DNA from: Sphingobium sp. Z007
GTDB taxonomy: Bacteria; Pseudomonadota; Alphaproteobacteria; Sphingomonadales; Sphingomonadaceae
Reading direction: 5' to 3'
NCBI RefSeq assembly: GCF_900013425.1
Contig: NZ_FBXK01000001.1
Coordinates: forward strand, 93,501 to 157,500
DNA length: 64,000 bases
Below, piece after piece: positions 7,992-16,755 of this stretch. The notes under the pieces were generated by a model, which saw only the letters and a program-made list of their open reading frames with translations, was not told the origin of the DNA and searched no databases. Both the position numbers and the translations under genes were made by a program. The first letter of the stretch is position 1; each line of letters starts with the position of its first letter.

Positions 7992-9380
7992 ATGACGCTG
8001 CATTCCAACCGATCCCTGCTGGACATCGACCGCGATCACCTGATCCATCCCGTAACCTCGTTTCGGGGGCATGAGGCGCGCGGCGCGACGCTGCTGGAAA
8101 GCGGCAAGGGCATGTGGCTGAAGGATATGGAGGGCCGGGAACTGCTCGACGCCTTTGCCGGGCTATGGTGCGTCAATGTCGGCTATGGTCAAGACAGCAT
8201 CGCCGAGGTGGCGGCCGAGCAGATGCGGCGGTTGCCCTATGCGACGGGCTATTTCCATTTCGGCAGCGAGCCGGCGGTGCGGCTGGCCCAACGCCTGGTG
8301 GACTTAAGCCCCGAAGGGCTGGACCATGTCTATTTCACGCTGGGCGGATCGGATGCGGTGGACAGCGCGATCCGCTATATCACCCATTATTATAACGCGA
8401 TCGGCAAGCCGGAAAAGAAGCAGTTCATCGCGCTGGAGCGCGGCTATCATGGGTCGAGCAGCACGGGCGCGGGGCTGACGGCGCTGGCCAATTTCCATCG
8501 CGGGTTCGACCTGCCGCTGCGCTGGCAGCATCATATCGCGTCGCCCTACCCCTATCGCAGCGATTTGGAGGGCGACGATGCCGCCATCATCGCGCGGTCG
8601 GTGCAGGAATTGAAGGACAAGGTGGCGCAGCTAGGCGCGGATAATGTCGCTGCGTTCTTCTGCGAGCCGATCCAGGGATCGGGCGGCGTGATCGTGCCGC
8701 CGGTCGGCTGGCTGAAGGCCATGCGCGAAACATGCACGCAGCTAGATATCCTGTTCGTCACCGATGAGGTCATCACCGGCTTTGGCCGCACCGGGCCGAT
8801 GTTCGCGTGCGAAGCGGAGGGGGTGACGCCGGACCTGATGACGTTGGCCAAGGGGCTGACCGCCGGTTATGTGCCGATGGGCGCGTTGCTGATGTCGGGC
8901 AAAATCTATGAGGGGATCGCCGACGGCGCGGCGCCCGAACTCGCGATCGGCCATGGTGCGACCTATTCGGGGCATCCGGTGAGTGCGGCGGTGGGGCTGG
9001 AAGTGCTGCGCCTCTATACCGATGGCGGCATATTGGCGAACGGGCAGAAGGTCGCGGCGCGCTTCGACGCTGGGCTGGCTGGCCTCGCCGATCATCCGAT
9101 GGTGGGCGACACGCGCGGACGGGGCCTGCTGGGCGCGATCGAGTTGGTCTCGGACAAGGGCCGCAAGGCGCGGTTCGACCCGGGGCTCAAACTGGCCGAC
9201 CGGCTGTTCGCCAAAGCCTATGACAATGGCGTCATCTTCCGCGCGTTCGCCGACAATATTATCGGCCTGGCGCCTGCATTGTGTGCCACCGACGGGGAGA
9301 TGGACGAGATATTCGCCCGCATCGCCAAGACGCTGGACGATATGCTGGAAGAAGCGGATATTCGCGCGGCGCTGGGATAA
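7992..9380 (+). CDS. Class III pyridoxal-phosphate aminotransferase (putrescine / omega-amino acid type)
   Basis: 462 residues from the ATG at 7992. LLDAFAGLWCVNVGYG, GGSDAVDSAIR (phosphate cup), YHGSSSTG, FCEPIQGSGGVIVPP, FVTDEVITGFGRTG (PLP Asp) and TLAKGLTAGYVPMGA (Schiff-base Lys) are the class III signature blocks; the whole pattern is close to SpuC-type putrescine/omega-amino acid:pyruvate aminotransferases. An Lrp-type regulator follows 19 nt downstream. With the aldehyde dehydrogenases upstream this could make a putrescine/GABA to succinate route. Beta-alanine or another omega-amino acid is an equally possible substrate. Confidence 0.87.
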   Translation: MTLHSNRSLLDIDRDHLIHPVTSFRGHEARGATLLESGKGMWLKDMEGRELLDAFAGLWCVNVGYGQDSIAEVAAEQMRRLPYATGYFHFGSEPAVRLAQRLVDLSPEGLDHVYFTLGGSDAVDSAIRYITHYYNAIGKPEKKQFIALERGYHGSSSTGAGLTALANFHRGFDLPLRWQHHIASPYPYRSDLEGDDAAIIARSVQELKDKVAQLGADNVAAFFCEPIQGSGGVIVPPVGWLKAMRETCTQLDILFVTDEVITGFGRTGPMFACEAEGVTPDLMTLAKGLTAGYVPMGALLMSGKIYEGIADGAAPELAIGHGATYSGHPVSAAVGLEVLRLYTDGGILANGQKVAARFDAGLAGLADHPMVGDTRGRGLLGAIELVSDKGRKARFDPGLKLADRLFAKAYDNGVIFRAFADNIIGLAPALCATDGEMDEIFARIAKTLDDMLEEADIRAALG

Positions 9381-9399
9381 GAAACGGGGAGCAAGGCAT

Positions 9400-9894
9400 A
9401 TGTTGGGCGGACCCAGACTGGACAGGATCGACCTGAAAATCCTGACGCAGCTTCAGCAGTCGGGCCGGATCACCAATGTCGAGTTGGCCGACGCCGTCGG
9501 CCTGTCCCCCAGCCCCTGCCTGACGCGGGTCAAACGGCTGGAGAAAGCCGGTTACATCACTGGCTATGGCGCGCATATCAACCTGCACAAGCTGGGCGAA
9601 TATCTGACCGTCTTTACCGAAGTGACGTTGACCGAGCACCGGGCGGGCGATTTTTCCCGGTTCGAGACGCGCATCCGCAAGCTGGACGAGATCGTCGAGT
9701 GCCATCTGGTGAGCGGCGGATATGATTATCTGCTGAAATTCGTGACGCGCGGCGTGGGCCATTATCAGTCGATCATTGAGGGGATGCTGGAGAGCGATTA
9801 CGGCATCGAGAAATATTTCAGCTATGTCGTGATCAAGTCGCCCTTCATCAAACATCATTATCCGATCCAGCATCTGTTTGGGGAACAGCGTTAG
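9400..9894 (+). CDS. Lrp/AsnC-family transcriptional regulator
   Basis: 164 residues. The N-terminal winged helix LDRIDLKILTQLQQSGRITNVELADAVGLSPSPCLTRVKRLEKAGYI is followed by the RAM (AsnC ligand) domain with VECHLVSGGYDYLLK. The ATG at 9400 has GGGAGCAAGG just upstream. Placed 19 nt after the aminotransferase and probably in its operon; Lrp paralogues of this kind usually activate the adjacent amino-acid catabolic gene in response to its substrate. Confidence 0.9.
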   Translation: MLGGPRLDRIDLKILTQLQQSGRITNVELADAVGLSPSPCLTRVKRLEKAGYITGYGAHINLHKLGEYLTVFTEVTLTEHRAGDFSRFETRIRKLDEIVECHLVSGGYDYLLKFVTRGVGHYQSIIEGMLESDYGIEKYFSYVVIKSPFIKHHYPIQHLFGEQR

Positions 9895-9918
9895 GATCGT
9901 AGTGGCGCCTTTGTGTAG

Positions 9919-9986
9919 CGTTCCCCGGCAAAGGCCGGGGTACAGTTCGACCGTTTGATCTGGACTCCGGCCTTCGCCGGGGAACG
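9919..9986. repeat. Dispersed palindromic repeat, CGTTCCCCGGC...GCCGGGGAACG type
   Basis: 26-nt inverted arms at 9919-9944 and 9961-9986 (three mismatches) with a 16-nt spacer. Each arm is itself a small hairpin built on CCGGCNAAGGCCGG. It sits between the Lrp gene and the M20 hydrolase gene and may also act as a transcript stabiliser. Confidence 0.7.
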
Positions 9987-10015
9987 GAATGGAATACAGG
10001 AACTCAGTTTTTGCC

Positions 10016-11170
10016 ATGACCGACATCACCGACCTGATCGAACCGCTGATCGCATTCCGCCGCGATATTCATGCCCATCCCGAACTGGGTTTTTGCGAGC
10101 ATCGCACCGCAGGCCGCATTGCCGAGCAATTGCGGGCGCTGGGGCTGGAGGTGCATGAGGGGATCGGGCGGACCGGCGTGGTCGGCGTGTTGCGCAACGG
10201 CACGTCGGGGCGCAGCATCGGGTTGCGCGCGGACATGGATGCGCTGCCGATCCATGAGCAGACCAACCTGCCCTATGCCAGCACGACGCCGGGGTCTTTC
10301 CATGGCTGTGGTCATGACGGGCATGTCGCCATGCTGCTGGGCGCGGCGCAGCATTTGAGCCGCAGCCGGAATTTCGATGGGACGGTGAATTTCTTCTTCC
10401 AACCCGCCGAGGAAGGCCAGGGCGGCGCGCGCGAGATGGTCAATGAGGGATTGTTCGAACGTTTTCCATGCGACCGCGTGTTCGGGCTGCATAATTGGCC
10501 CGACCTGCCCGCCGGTACGATCGCGACGCGGCCCGGCCCGATCATGGGCGCGGCGGATAAGTTCGAGATCCAGCTGGAGGGGCGCGGTGGCCATGCGGCG
10601 ATCCCGCAGGATACGCCCGACGCGATTTTTGCTGCAGCAGCATTGGTGCAGCAATTAAATGCCATCGTGTCGCGCCGGATTGCGCCGACGGCGTCCGCGG
10701 TGCTGTCTATCACGCAGATCCATGGCGGGCATACGCATAATGTGATCCCCGAATTGGTGACGGTTTCAGGGACTGTGCGGACGTTCGATCCGAAGGTGCA
10801 GGACCGGATCGAAGCGTCCATTCGCGAGATTGCGGCCGGAGTAGCGATGGCGAACGAATTGACCGCGGTTGTAGATTATCAGCGCTATTATCCCGCGACG
10901 ATCAATGATGCGGAGGCGGCGCAGGAAGCACTGGACGCGGCGGCAACTGTGGGGGTGGCGCAACTGGCGCCCGATCCGGCTTTCACTTCGGAGGATTTCG
11001 CCTTCATGCTGCAGGCGTGCAAGGGCGCCTATATCTGGCTGGGGCAGGCGAAGGCGGAAGGCTCCGCGCCGCTGCACAATCCGCATTATGATTTCAACGA
11101 CGATGTGCTGGGGCTGGGTATCAAGCTGCATGTCGCGCTGGCGGAGCGGCATTTGCGGTTGCGCGATTGA
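10016..11170 (+). CDS. M20-family (M20D) amidohydrolase, hippurate hydrolase-like
   Basis: 384 residues from the ATG at 10016; a further in-frame ATG at 9989 overlaps the repeat and is less likely. Family blocks: FRRDIHAHPELGFCEHRTA, GLRADMDALPIHEQTNLPYAS, FHGCGHDGHVAMLLGAA (metal Cys/His), FQPAEEGQGGAREMVNEG (metal/catalytic Glu) and HNPHYDFNDD (metal His). These fit N-acyl-amino acid amidohydrolases such as hippurate hydrolase. It would release an amino acid from an acylated precursor, which fits the preceding GNAT and amino-acid genes loosely. Cytosolic, with no signal peptide. Confidence 0.88.
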   Translation: MTDITDLIEPLIAFRRDIHAHPELGFCEHRTAGRIAEQLRALGLEVHEGIGRTGVVGVLRNGTSGRSIGLRADMDALPIHEQTNLPYASTTPGSFHGCGHDGHVAMLLGAAQHLSRSRNFDGTVNFFFQPAEEGQGGAREMVNEGLFERFPCDRVFGLHNWPDLPAGTIATRPGPIMGAADKFEIQLEGRGGHAAIPQDTPDAIFAAAALVQQLNAIVSRRIAPTASAVLSITQIHGGHTHNVIPELVTVSGTVRTFDPKVQDRIEASIREIAAGVAMANELTAVVDYQRYYPATINDAEAAQEALDAAATVGVAQLAPDPAFTSEDFAFMLQACKGAYIWLGQAKAEGSAPLHNPHYDFNDDVLGLGIKLHVALAERHLRLRD

Positions 11171-11174
11171 AGCG

Positions 11175-11206
11175 CCGCCTGTTCCCGCACATGCGGGAAC
11201 AGGCGG
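11175..11206. repeat. Perfect 15-bp hairpin of the GTTCCCGC repeat family
   Basis: CCGCCTGTTCCCGCA (11175-11189), 2-nt loop, TGCGGGAACAGGCGG (11192-11206). It starts 4 nt after the M20 hydrolase stop, so it may also act as that gene's terminator or 3' stabiliser. A degenerate second repeat with CTTCGACAAGCC and GAACGG follows at about 11335-11370. Confidence 0.7.
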
Positions 11207-11391
11207 GGGCACTGTTTAGAGCGTGACGAAATTGAGGTGACCCAACCCCGTTCGTGCTGGGTAGCGTCTGAGCCAAGTCGATGCTGTTCAAGTATCGAAG
11301 CATCAGGCGCGGTGCATAATCCTTCGCTACGCCACTTCGACAAGCCCAGTGGCTACTTAGGACGAACGGTTATAGCGAGTGTCATCATGGG

Positions 11392-12354
11392 TTAGAACCA
11401 GAAGCGGATGCCCATCACCAGGCTGGTGGCCGACACCCCCTTCCCCGCGGCGCGGGCGTAACGGGCGGTATCGCCAAGGCTGCGTTCCCAATGGACGCCG
11501 ATATAGGGTGCAAATTCGCGGGCCAATTCGTAGCGCAGGCGCAGGCCGAGTTCGATGGTGGACAGGCCGGATCCGATGCCGAGTTCGGCCACGTCCTGCG
11601 CGGCGATATTCACTTCGGCGGCGGGTTGCAGGATAAGGCGCTGGGTGATGCGCTGGTCGTAGCTGCCCTCGACCCGGACATGGGCGTCGCCCTTGTCGGA
11701 GAGGAAGGCCTGCGCCTCAACTTCGAACCAATAGGGGGCGAGGCCTTCGATGCCGATCGTGGCATAGGTGCGCTGGGGTTGCGGGCGGAAATCCTGGCGG
11801 ACGCCCGCGACGAGATTCCACCAAGGGTCGATCGCGCGACTGTAGAGCGCCTGGAGTTCGGCGCTTTCGAGCGGGCCGCCGACTTCGCCCTCCCCTTCCG
11901 ACTTGATGGCGAGGCGATCGATGTCGCCGCCGATCCAGCCTTCGCCTTCCCAGGCGTAGCCGTCCGCCCCCTTTTGCGCGCGATATTCCAGGCGGTCGAT
12001 CATGAGTTGGGAGAAGGTCATCCCGCCGCTTTCCTTGAGCATCGCGGCGCGGGCGCGGGCCATGGTGGCAGGATCGTACAAGGCATCGGCGGCGTGATCG
12101 GTCGGGACCGGGGGAGCGACGCCTTTGGGCACGCCATCGTCCGATGCGGGCATGGTGTGGCCGGCGTGTGGATCGGCCGGTTCCGCTGGCGCGGGAGCGG
12201 CATGGCCGGCGTGTGGATCGGCGGGTTCGGCTGGCTCTGGTGCTGCTTTCGCCTGCGGCATTTGATGGGCGCCATGGTCCATCTGGCTATGGTCTTGCGC
12301 GATTGCTTGCGTTGCGATGCCAGCGAGCAGGGCGGCGGCGAGCAGGCGCTTCAT
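11392..12354 (-). CDS. copB: Copper resistance outer-membrane protein CopB/PcoB
   Basis: 320 residues. Signal peptide MKRLLAAALLAGIATQAIAQ; then a His/Met-rich stretch (residues ~21-70) with a duplicated PAEPADPHAGH unit; then a CopB beta-barrel domain with LMIDRLEYRAQKGADGYAWEGEGWIGG and a C-terminal GIRFWF typical of outer-membrane insertion. The start overlaps the copA stop by 4 nt. CopB of Pseudomonas binds copper and sits in the outer membrane. It is the last gene of the regulator-sigma-copA-copB operon. Confidence 0.92.
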   Translation of the reverse strand: MKRLLAAALLAGIATQAIAQDHSQMDHGAHQMPQAKAAPEPAEPADPHAGHAAPAPAEPADPHAGHTMPASDDGVPKGVAPPVPTDHAADALYDPATMARARAAMLKESGGMTFSQLMIDRLEYRAQKGADGYAWEGEGWIGGDIDRLAIKSEGEGEVGGPLESAELQALYSRAIDPWWNLVAGVRQDFRPQPQRTYATIGIEGLAPYWFEVEAQAFLSDKGDAHVRVEGSYDQRITQRLILQPAAEVNIAAQDVAELGIGSGLSTIELGLRLRYELAREFAPYIGVHWERSLGDTARYARAAGKGVSATSLVMGIRFWF

Positions 12355-14090
12355 GCTGCGTCCTCCGCGGGGCGGACGGTGACGACGCGCATCATCCCTG
12401 TGTGCATGTGCATCAGCATATGACAGTGAAAGGCCCAGTCGCCCAGGGCATCGGCGGTGAGGTCGAAGCTGATCTTGCCGCCGGGCAGGACGTTGACCGT
12501 ATGCTTGCGCGGATTGTGGGTGGGATCATCGCCGGTCAGCAATTGGAAGAAATGACCATGGATATGGATGGGGTGCGGCATCATCGTGTCGTTGATGAGG
12601 GTGATGCGGACCCGCTCATTGTGGCGGAAGGCGATGGGGTCCGCGCCGTCGGACAGCTTCACCCCGTCGAAGGACCACATATAGCGTTCCATGTTCGCGG
12701 TCAGGTGGATGTCGACCGATCGGGTGGGCGTGCGGATGTCCTGATTGGGTTCGAGCGCGCGCAGATCGGCGTAGGTAAGAACGCGATGGTCGACATCCTC
12801 CAGACCCGTCGGCCGGTCGGCAGTGCGATCGGCGGGCATGGAGGATAGCGTTGCGACGCCCGGTCCCATCGGGACTTCGGGGGCGACCGACGGGTCGAGC
12901 ATTTTCATGCTATGGCCCGACATGCTGTCATTGGCGGGCTTGCTCAAATCGATCACGCCCCCCTGCCCCATATCCATACCCGCCATGTCCATGCCCATGT
13001 CCTTCATGGTGAGCAGCGGGCGCTGGCGAAGGTTGGGGATCGGCGCGACCATGCCGAGTTGCGGGGCGAGCGTGGCGCGGACCTGGCCGGAGCGATCGAT
13101 AGCTTCGGCGATCAGGGCGTAGGCTTTGGCTTCGGTCGGCTGGACGATCACGTCATAGGTTTCGGCGATGCCGATCTGAAACTCGTCGGTGTCGACCGGC
13201 TGAACATGCTGGCCGTCGCACTGGACCACGGCCATGGGCAGGCCGGGGAGGCGGACGTTGAAATTGGTCATGGCCGAGGCGTTGATGATCCGCAGGCGGA
13301 CGCGCTCGCCGGGGGTAAAAAGCCCGGTCCAGTTTTCGGGCGTGCCATGACCGTTGATGAGGAAGCTGTAGGTGGAACCGGTGACGTCGGAAATGTCGGT
13401 GGGGTCCATGCGCATCTTGCCCCAGTCGATGCGGTCCTTGAGGCTTTGGTCCTTGCCCGCGAGCAGGCCGGCGAGCGTCTGGCGCTGAAAATTATGGTAT
13501 CCGCCCATTTGTTTCAGGCGCTTAAGCAGGACATGCGGATGGACCGGCGACCAGTCGGCCAGGACGATCACATGCTCGCGCGTGGCCGGCACCGGATCGA
13601 CGCCGGCGGGGTCGATGACGATCGGGCCATAATGGCCCATCGCCTCCTGCATGCCCGAATGGCTGTGATACCAATAGGTGCCCGACTGGCGGATGGGAAA
13701 GTCATAGGTGAAGGTTTCGCCCGGACCGATGCCGGGGAAGCTGACGCCAGGCACGCCGTCCATCTGGAAGGGGACGATCAGGCCGTGCCAGTGGATCGAG
13801 GTGTCTTCTTTCAGGGTGTTGGTGACGGCAAGCTGGACGCGCTGGCCTTCGCGCAGGCGAATGAGCGGCGCGGGGACGGTGCCGTTGATCGTGATCGCAT
13901 GGGCCGAGCGGCCGCCGGTGCCGAAATGGCTTTCGCCCACGCTGAGTGCGATGCGGTCGCCCGACAGGATGCCCGGTGCGGGGCGCAGGCCGGGCGTGCC
14001 GCTTTGCGCCCAGGCGGGAAAGGCCCCAGCGAGCGTCAGGGCAGCAGCGCTTTTGAACAGGGTGCGGCGATCAAGGGAAAGGTCGTTCAT
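12351..14090 (-). CDS. copA: Periplasmic multicopper oxidase CopA/PcoA
   Basis: 579 residues, normal CopA length. A Tat signal (DRRTLFKSAAALTLAG...AWAQ) opens the protein. Copper ligands are visible in the four expected blocks: IHWHG, YWYHSHSG, HPIHIHGHF and HCHMLMHMHTGMM. A Met-rich loop (MGMDMAGMDMGQGG near residue 365, then SMSGHSMKM) suits Cu(I) binding. It oxidises Cu(I) in the periplasm. It is coupled to copB by overlap and follows the ECF sigma gene by 24 bp, so its expression is probably tied to the sigma factor. Confidence 0.95.
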   Translation of the reverse strand: MNDLSLDRRTLFKSAAALTLAGAFPAWAQSGTPGLRPAPGILSGDRIALSVGESHFGTGGRSAHAITINGTVPAPLIRLREGQRVQLAVTNTLKEDTSIHWHGLIVPFQMDGVPGVSFPGIGPGETFTYDFPIRQSGTYWYHSHSGMQEAMGHYGPIVIDPAGVDPVPATREHVIVLADWSPVHPHVLLKRLKQMGGYHNFQRQTLAGLLAGKDQSLKDRIDWGKMRMDPTDISDVTGSTYSFLINGHGTPENWTGLFTPGERVRLRIINASAMTNFNVRLPGLPMAVVQCDGQHVQPVDTDEFQIGIAETYDVIVQPTEAKAYALIAEAIDRSGQVRATLAPQLGMVAPIPNLRQRPLLTMKDMGMDMAGMDMGQGGVIDLSKPANDSMSGHSMKMLDPSVAPEVPMGPGVATLSSMPADRTADRPTGLEDVDHRVLTYADLRALEPNQDIRTPTRSVDIHLTANMERYMWSFDGVKLSDGADPIAFRHNERVRITLINDTMMPHPIHIHGHFFQLLTGDDPTHNPRKHTVNVLPGGKISFDLTADALGDWAFHCHMLMHMHTGMMRVVTVRPAEDAA

Positions 14091-14114
14091 GCCCCTTCAT
14101 ACGTGAATGGCGCG

Positions 14115-14678
14115 CTAATCCCTCAAAATTTCGGCCAGTTTGGCGCGGGCGCGGTAGAGGCGGGTTTCCACGGCCTTTTCGCTGATACCCAGCACCTGCG
14201 CGGTATCCGCCTGGCGCATCTGCTCGATCGTGCGCAGGAGGAGGACGTCCTTGAGATTGGCGGGCAGCGACGCGATGGCGGCATGGATGCGGGCGAGTTC
14301 GCGGCGCGAGTGGAGCGCCTGTTCGGGCGTGGCGTCGAGGGCGGCGATGTCGCGCGCGTCGTCGATGGGTCTGGCGAAGGTGAAGAAGCGCCGCACCGTG
14401 CGGCGGCGCGCCCAATCGCGGCATTTATTAAGCGCGATGCGGGCGATCCAGACGCGGAACGGGCGGTCGCCATCATAGCGGGCGAGCGCGGCGAAGGCGG
14501 CGACGAAACTTTCCTGAGTGAGGTCGAGCGCTTCGTCCCCATCGCCGACATGACCGCGCACCAGCCGATAGACGGCGTCGCGATGCCGCGCCATCAGCGC
14601 GCCATAGGCCGATTGCTGCCCGGCCAGGGCGCGGGCGGCAAGGGTCCGGTCGTCCGGTTCGGGCGCCGCGGCCGTCAC
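14115..14678 (-). CDS. ECF RNA polymerase sigma factor (CnrH-like)
   Basis: 187 residues, GTG start at 14678 inside a 4-nt overlap with the preceding sensor gene. Region 2 is seen in YRLVRGHVGDGDEALDLTQESFVAAF and the FRVWIARIALNKCRDWARRR block; region 4 in LPANLKDVLLLRTIEQM...TAQVLGISEKAVETRLYRARAKLAEIL. Gene order is small membrane protein, periplasmic sensor, sigma, like cnrYXH/nccYXH, but here followed by copA-copB rather than an RND pump. It probably directs transcription of the copper genes on release from the membrane complex. Confidence 0.88.
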   Translation of the reverse strand: MTAAAPEPDDRTLAARALAGQQSAYGALMARHRDAVYRLVRGHVGDGDEALDLTQESFVAAFAALARYDGDRPFRVWIARIALNKCRDWARRRTVRRFFTFARPIDDARDIAALDATPEQALHSRRELARIHAAIASLPANLKDVLLLRTIEQMRQADTAQVLGISEKAVETRLYRARAKLAEILRD

Positions 14679-15112
14679 CGGGCGGGCTGGGTCAGCGCCT
14701 TGACGATGGCGGCGTCGAACTGCGCCGCCTGGTCGGGCCGCAGCACGCCGCGCATCGCAAAGATGTGCTGGAGCGTTTCCTTTTGCAGTTGGCCCATGAC
14801 ATGGTGCGAGCGATCGACCGCTTCGGCCACTTTGGGGCCATAGCCATGTTCGGCGGCGATTGCGGTGGCGAGCCGTTCATTGTCGGCGCGCATGGCCGCC
14901 TCCAGCGCTTCGTGGCGTGAGGCGAAGGCGGTTTCCAGAGCATGGATGCGCTTTTCCTGGGTCGCGTCGAGTGTCAGTTTTTCATGCAACAGGGCATGAA
15001 CTTCGCTTTCCACACGCGGCGCAGGCGCGAGCCAGGTGCGCGCGACCAGCACGGCCGCCAGCGCGGCGGCGAAGGCGACCAGCGCAACCAGCGCATAGCG
15101 GCGGATCGTCAT
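14675..15112 (-). CDS. CnrX-like periplasmic metal sensor
   Basis: 145 residues. One N-terminal membrane segment (LVALVAFAAALAAVLVARTWL) then a helical periplasmic domain with VHALLHEKLTLDATQEKRIHALE and RSHHVMGQLQKETLQHIFAMRGVL. The His/Met/Glu-rich helices match the four-helix hook of CnrX/ZraP-type sensors; HALLHEKL at residue ~39 and the HH...M of helix 3 are candidate metal ligands. It overlaps the downstream sigma gene and the upstream small membrane protein by 4 nt each. The role as copper sensor is inferred from the copAB context. Confidence 0.8.
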   Translation of the reverse strand: MTIRRYALVALVAFAAALAAVLVARTWLAPAPRVESEVHALLHEKLTLDATQEKRIHALETAFASRHEALEAAMRADNERLATAIAAEHGYGPKVAEAVDRSHHVMGQLQKETLQHIFAMRGVLRPDQAAQFDAAIVKALTQPAR

Positions 15113-15369
15113 TGGCCGAGCAGGCGCGAAGGGGCATAGTCAGACATGCCGAGTGGCAGCGGCGCGGCCTGCGCAGGCGCGGTTGGCAGGATGCTGCCGA
15201 CCCAGCCGATGCCAACCGCCAGCAGGCCCGCCAGCATCAGGCTGCGCCGGGCGGTCATCTGCTCGCGCCGCCGGCCAAGCCCGGCGATCACGGCCGCGTC
15301 CATGTCCGCCAGCCGCGCATCGACAGGCATCGCCCGCGCCGTCGCCAGCAACTGATCCAGATCGGTCAT
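15109..15369 (-). CDS. Small membrane anti-sigma protein (CnrY-like)
   Basis: 86 residues from the third of three consecutive ATGs (15369): GGAG lies 6 nt upstream, too close to the earlier ones. A cytosolic N-terminal segment (MTDLDQLLATARAMPVDARLADMD), one transmembrane helix at about residues 41-62 (RSLMLAGLLAVGIGWVGSIL) and a short periplasmic tail. Position before a CnrX-like sensor and ECF sigma, with 4-nt overlap, suggests it tethers the sigma factor like CnrY. Similarity to CnrY itself is in architecture, not in clear sequence. Confidence 0.68.
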   Translation of the reverse strand: MTDLDQLLATARAMPVDARLADMDAAVIAGLGRRREQMTARRSLMLAGLLAVGIGWVGSILPTAPAQAAPLPLGMSDYAPSRLLGQ

Positions 15370-15510
15370 CATCATCTCCATCCTCAGTCCCGCATACGCG
15401 CGGCGGACGTGCATCCCTCAGCGGATGAGGCGGAAATTATGCGCATGGGGCGAGGGGTCCGGCAAGTCCATGCGTAATGGCCCCTGACACCCCCTGTTGG
15501 AGACATTGCC
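15370..15510. promoter_or_regulatory. Divergent copper promoter region
   Basis: 141-bp gap between the leftward regulator-copAB operon and rightward copC-copD. It contains an imperfect inverted repeat, ATTATGCGCATGG (15436-15448) and CCATGCGTAAT (15468-15478). A shared ECF-dependent promoter or metal-responsive operator is plausible; no consensus could be assigned by eye. Confidence 0.45.
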
Positions 15511-15882
15511 ATGAACCGCTATTTCCTGACTGCCGCCGCTTTCGCGCTGGCGCTGCCCGGCGTCGCGAGCGCACATAATAAGCTGGTGGCGTCCACGCCG
15601 GCCGCCAATGCGACCGTGGCCAAGCCGACCAAGCTGACCCTGACCTTTTCCGAAACCTTCCTGGCGCCGATGAGCGGCGTGGAACTGGTGATGACCGGGA
15701 TGCCGGGCATGAGCGACCATCCGGTGATGCCGATCAAGGGCTTCAAGACCAGCGTTGAAGGCAAGACCATGACGCTGACCTTCCCCCGCGCGCTGCCCGC
15801 CGGCAGCTATGACCTGAAATGGCATATCGTCGGCGCGGACCAGCATAGGATGGAAGGCGGCTACAGCTTCAAGGTCAAGTAA
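15511..15882 (+). CDS. copC: Periplasmic copper-binding protein CopC
   Basis: 123 residues with a cleavable signal (MNRYFLTAAAFALALPGVASA). The mature protein would start with His (HNKLVASTPAANATV), as CopC requires for its Cu(II) site. KLTLTFSETFLAPMSGVELV and the C-terminal DLKWHIVGADQHRMEGGYSFKVK match the CopC fold, including the second His ligand in QHRMEGG. Met clusters (MTGMPGM) would suit a Cu(I) site. It is followed 6 bp later by copD and probably delivers copper to it. Confidence 0.92.
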   Translation: MNRYFLTAAAFALALPGVASAHNKLVASTPAANATVAKPTKLTLTFSETFLAPMSGVELVMTGMPGMSDHPVMPIKGFKTSVEGKTMTLTFPRALPAGSYDLKWHIVGADQHRMEGGYSFKVK

Positions 15883-15888
15883 CCCGTC

Positions 15889-16752
15889 ATGATCGAGGGG
15901 GCGTTGATCGGGGCGCGCTTTGCGCTGATGATCGACCTCGCCCTGCTCATGGGCCTGCCGCTGTTCTGGTGGGTGATGGGCATGGCGGGTCGGCGCGGTG
16001 TGCTGGTCGCGTTGGCGCTGGGCGGCATGGCGCTGTCCGCGCTCTGGCTGATGGCGAGCGTGGCGGCGATGACCGGCAACCCGATCACGTCCGCCGATTG
16101 GCGAACGGCCGTCATATTGCTCACCATGACGCCGATCGGGCCGGTGTTGGCGGTGCGCTATGGTGCGCTGCTGCTGGCGATTGTGTTCGCGTCCGCGAAT
16201 TGCCCTCGCCTGACTTTGATCCCCGCTGCCGTCGCGGCGGCGACGCTGGCGTGGACCGGCCATGCGGGAGCGACCGAGGATATCGCCGGGACCGTGCATC
16301 GCGTCGCCGATGTCGCCCATATCTGGGCGGCCGCGGGATGGATCGGGGCGCTGGTGGTGCTGTGCCATGCCGTGCTGACGCTACGGCCTGCGACGGCCGA
16401 GGTGCAGCATATCGCCACGATGCTGTCGCGCTTTGCGTTGATGGGGACGCTGGTCGTTGCGACCTTGGTCGTGAGCGGCGGCATCAACGGTGTGATGATC
16501 GTCGGGCTGGCGCAGCTCCCGGATCTGGCGGACAGCCTTTATGGATGGCTGCTGGGCGCGAAGCTGGCGCTGTTTGGACTGATGCTGGGGCTGGCGGCGC
16601 TCAATCGCTGGCACCTGACGCCGCTGCTGGAGAGCGGGACGCCGCAGCGCGCGATCGCGCATCTGCGGCTGTCGCTGCTGGCGGAAACCAGCGCGGCTAT
16701 CGCCATTATCGGGATGGTAGCCTGGCTGGGGACGCTCGATCCCTTCGCTTGA
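15889..16752 (+). CDS. copD: Copper transport membrane protein CopD
   Basis: 287 residues with about eight hydrophobic segments and little soluble loop, typical of CopD/PcoD. Conserved-looking points include HRVADVAHIWAAAGWIGALVVLCHAV, where His residues lie in and near membrane helices, and KLALFGLMLGLAALNRWHLTP. It follows copC by 6 bp in the same operon. CopC-CopD together are thought to bring copper from periplasm to cytosol, so copCD and copAB have opposite transport roles. Confidence 0.88.
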   Translation: MIEGALIGARFALMIDLALLMGLPLFWWVMGMAGRRGVLVALALGGMALSALWLMASVAAMTGNPITSADWRTAVILLTMTPIGPVLAVRYGALLLAIVFASANCPRLTLIPAAVAAATLAWTGHAGATEDIAGTVHRVADVAHIWAAAGWIGALVVLCHAVLTLRPATAEVQHIATMLSRFALMGTLVVATLVVSGGINGVMIVGLAQLPDLADSLYGWLLGAKLALFGLMLGLAALNRWHLTPLLESGTPQRAIAHLRLSLLAETSAAIAIIGMVAWLGTLDPFA

Positions 16753-16755
16753 AAG

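Noticed and set aside
12912-14843. 643-codon rightward open frame over copA and the sigma gene
   Set aside because: Antisense to well-supported genes; rich in Arg/Gly/His shadow composition typical of GC-rich opposite strands.
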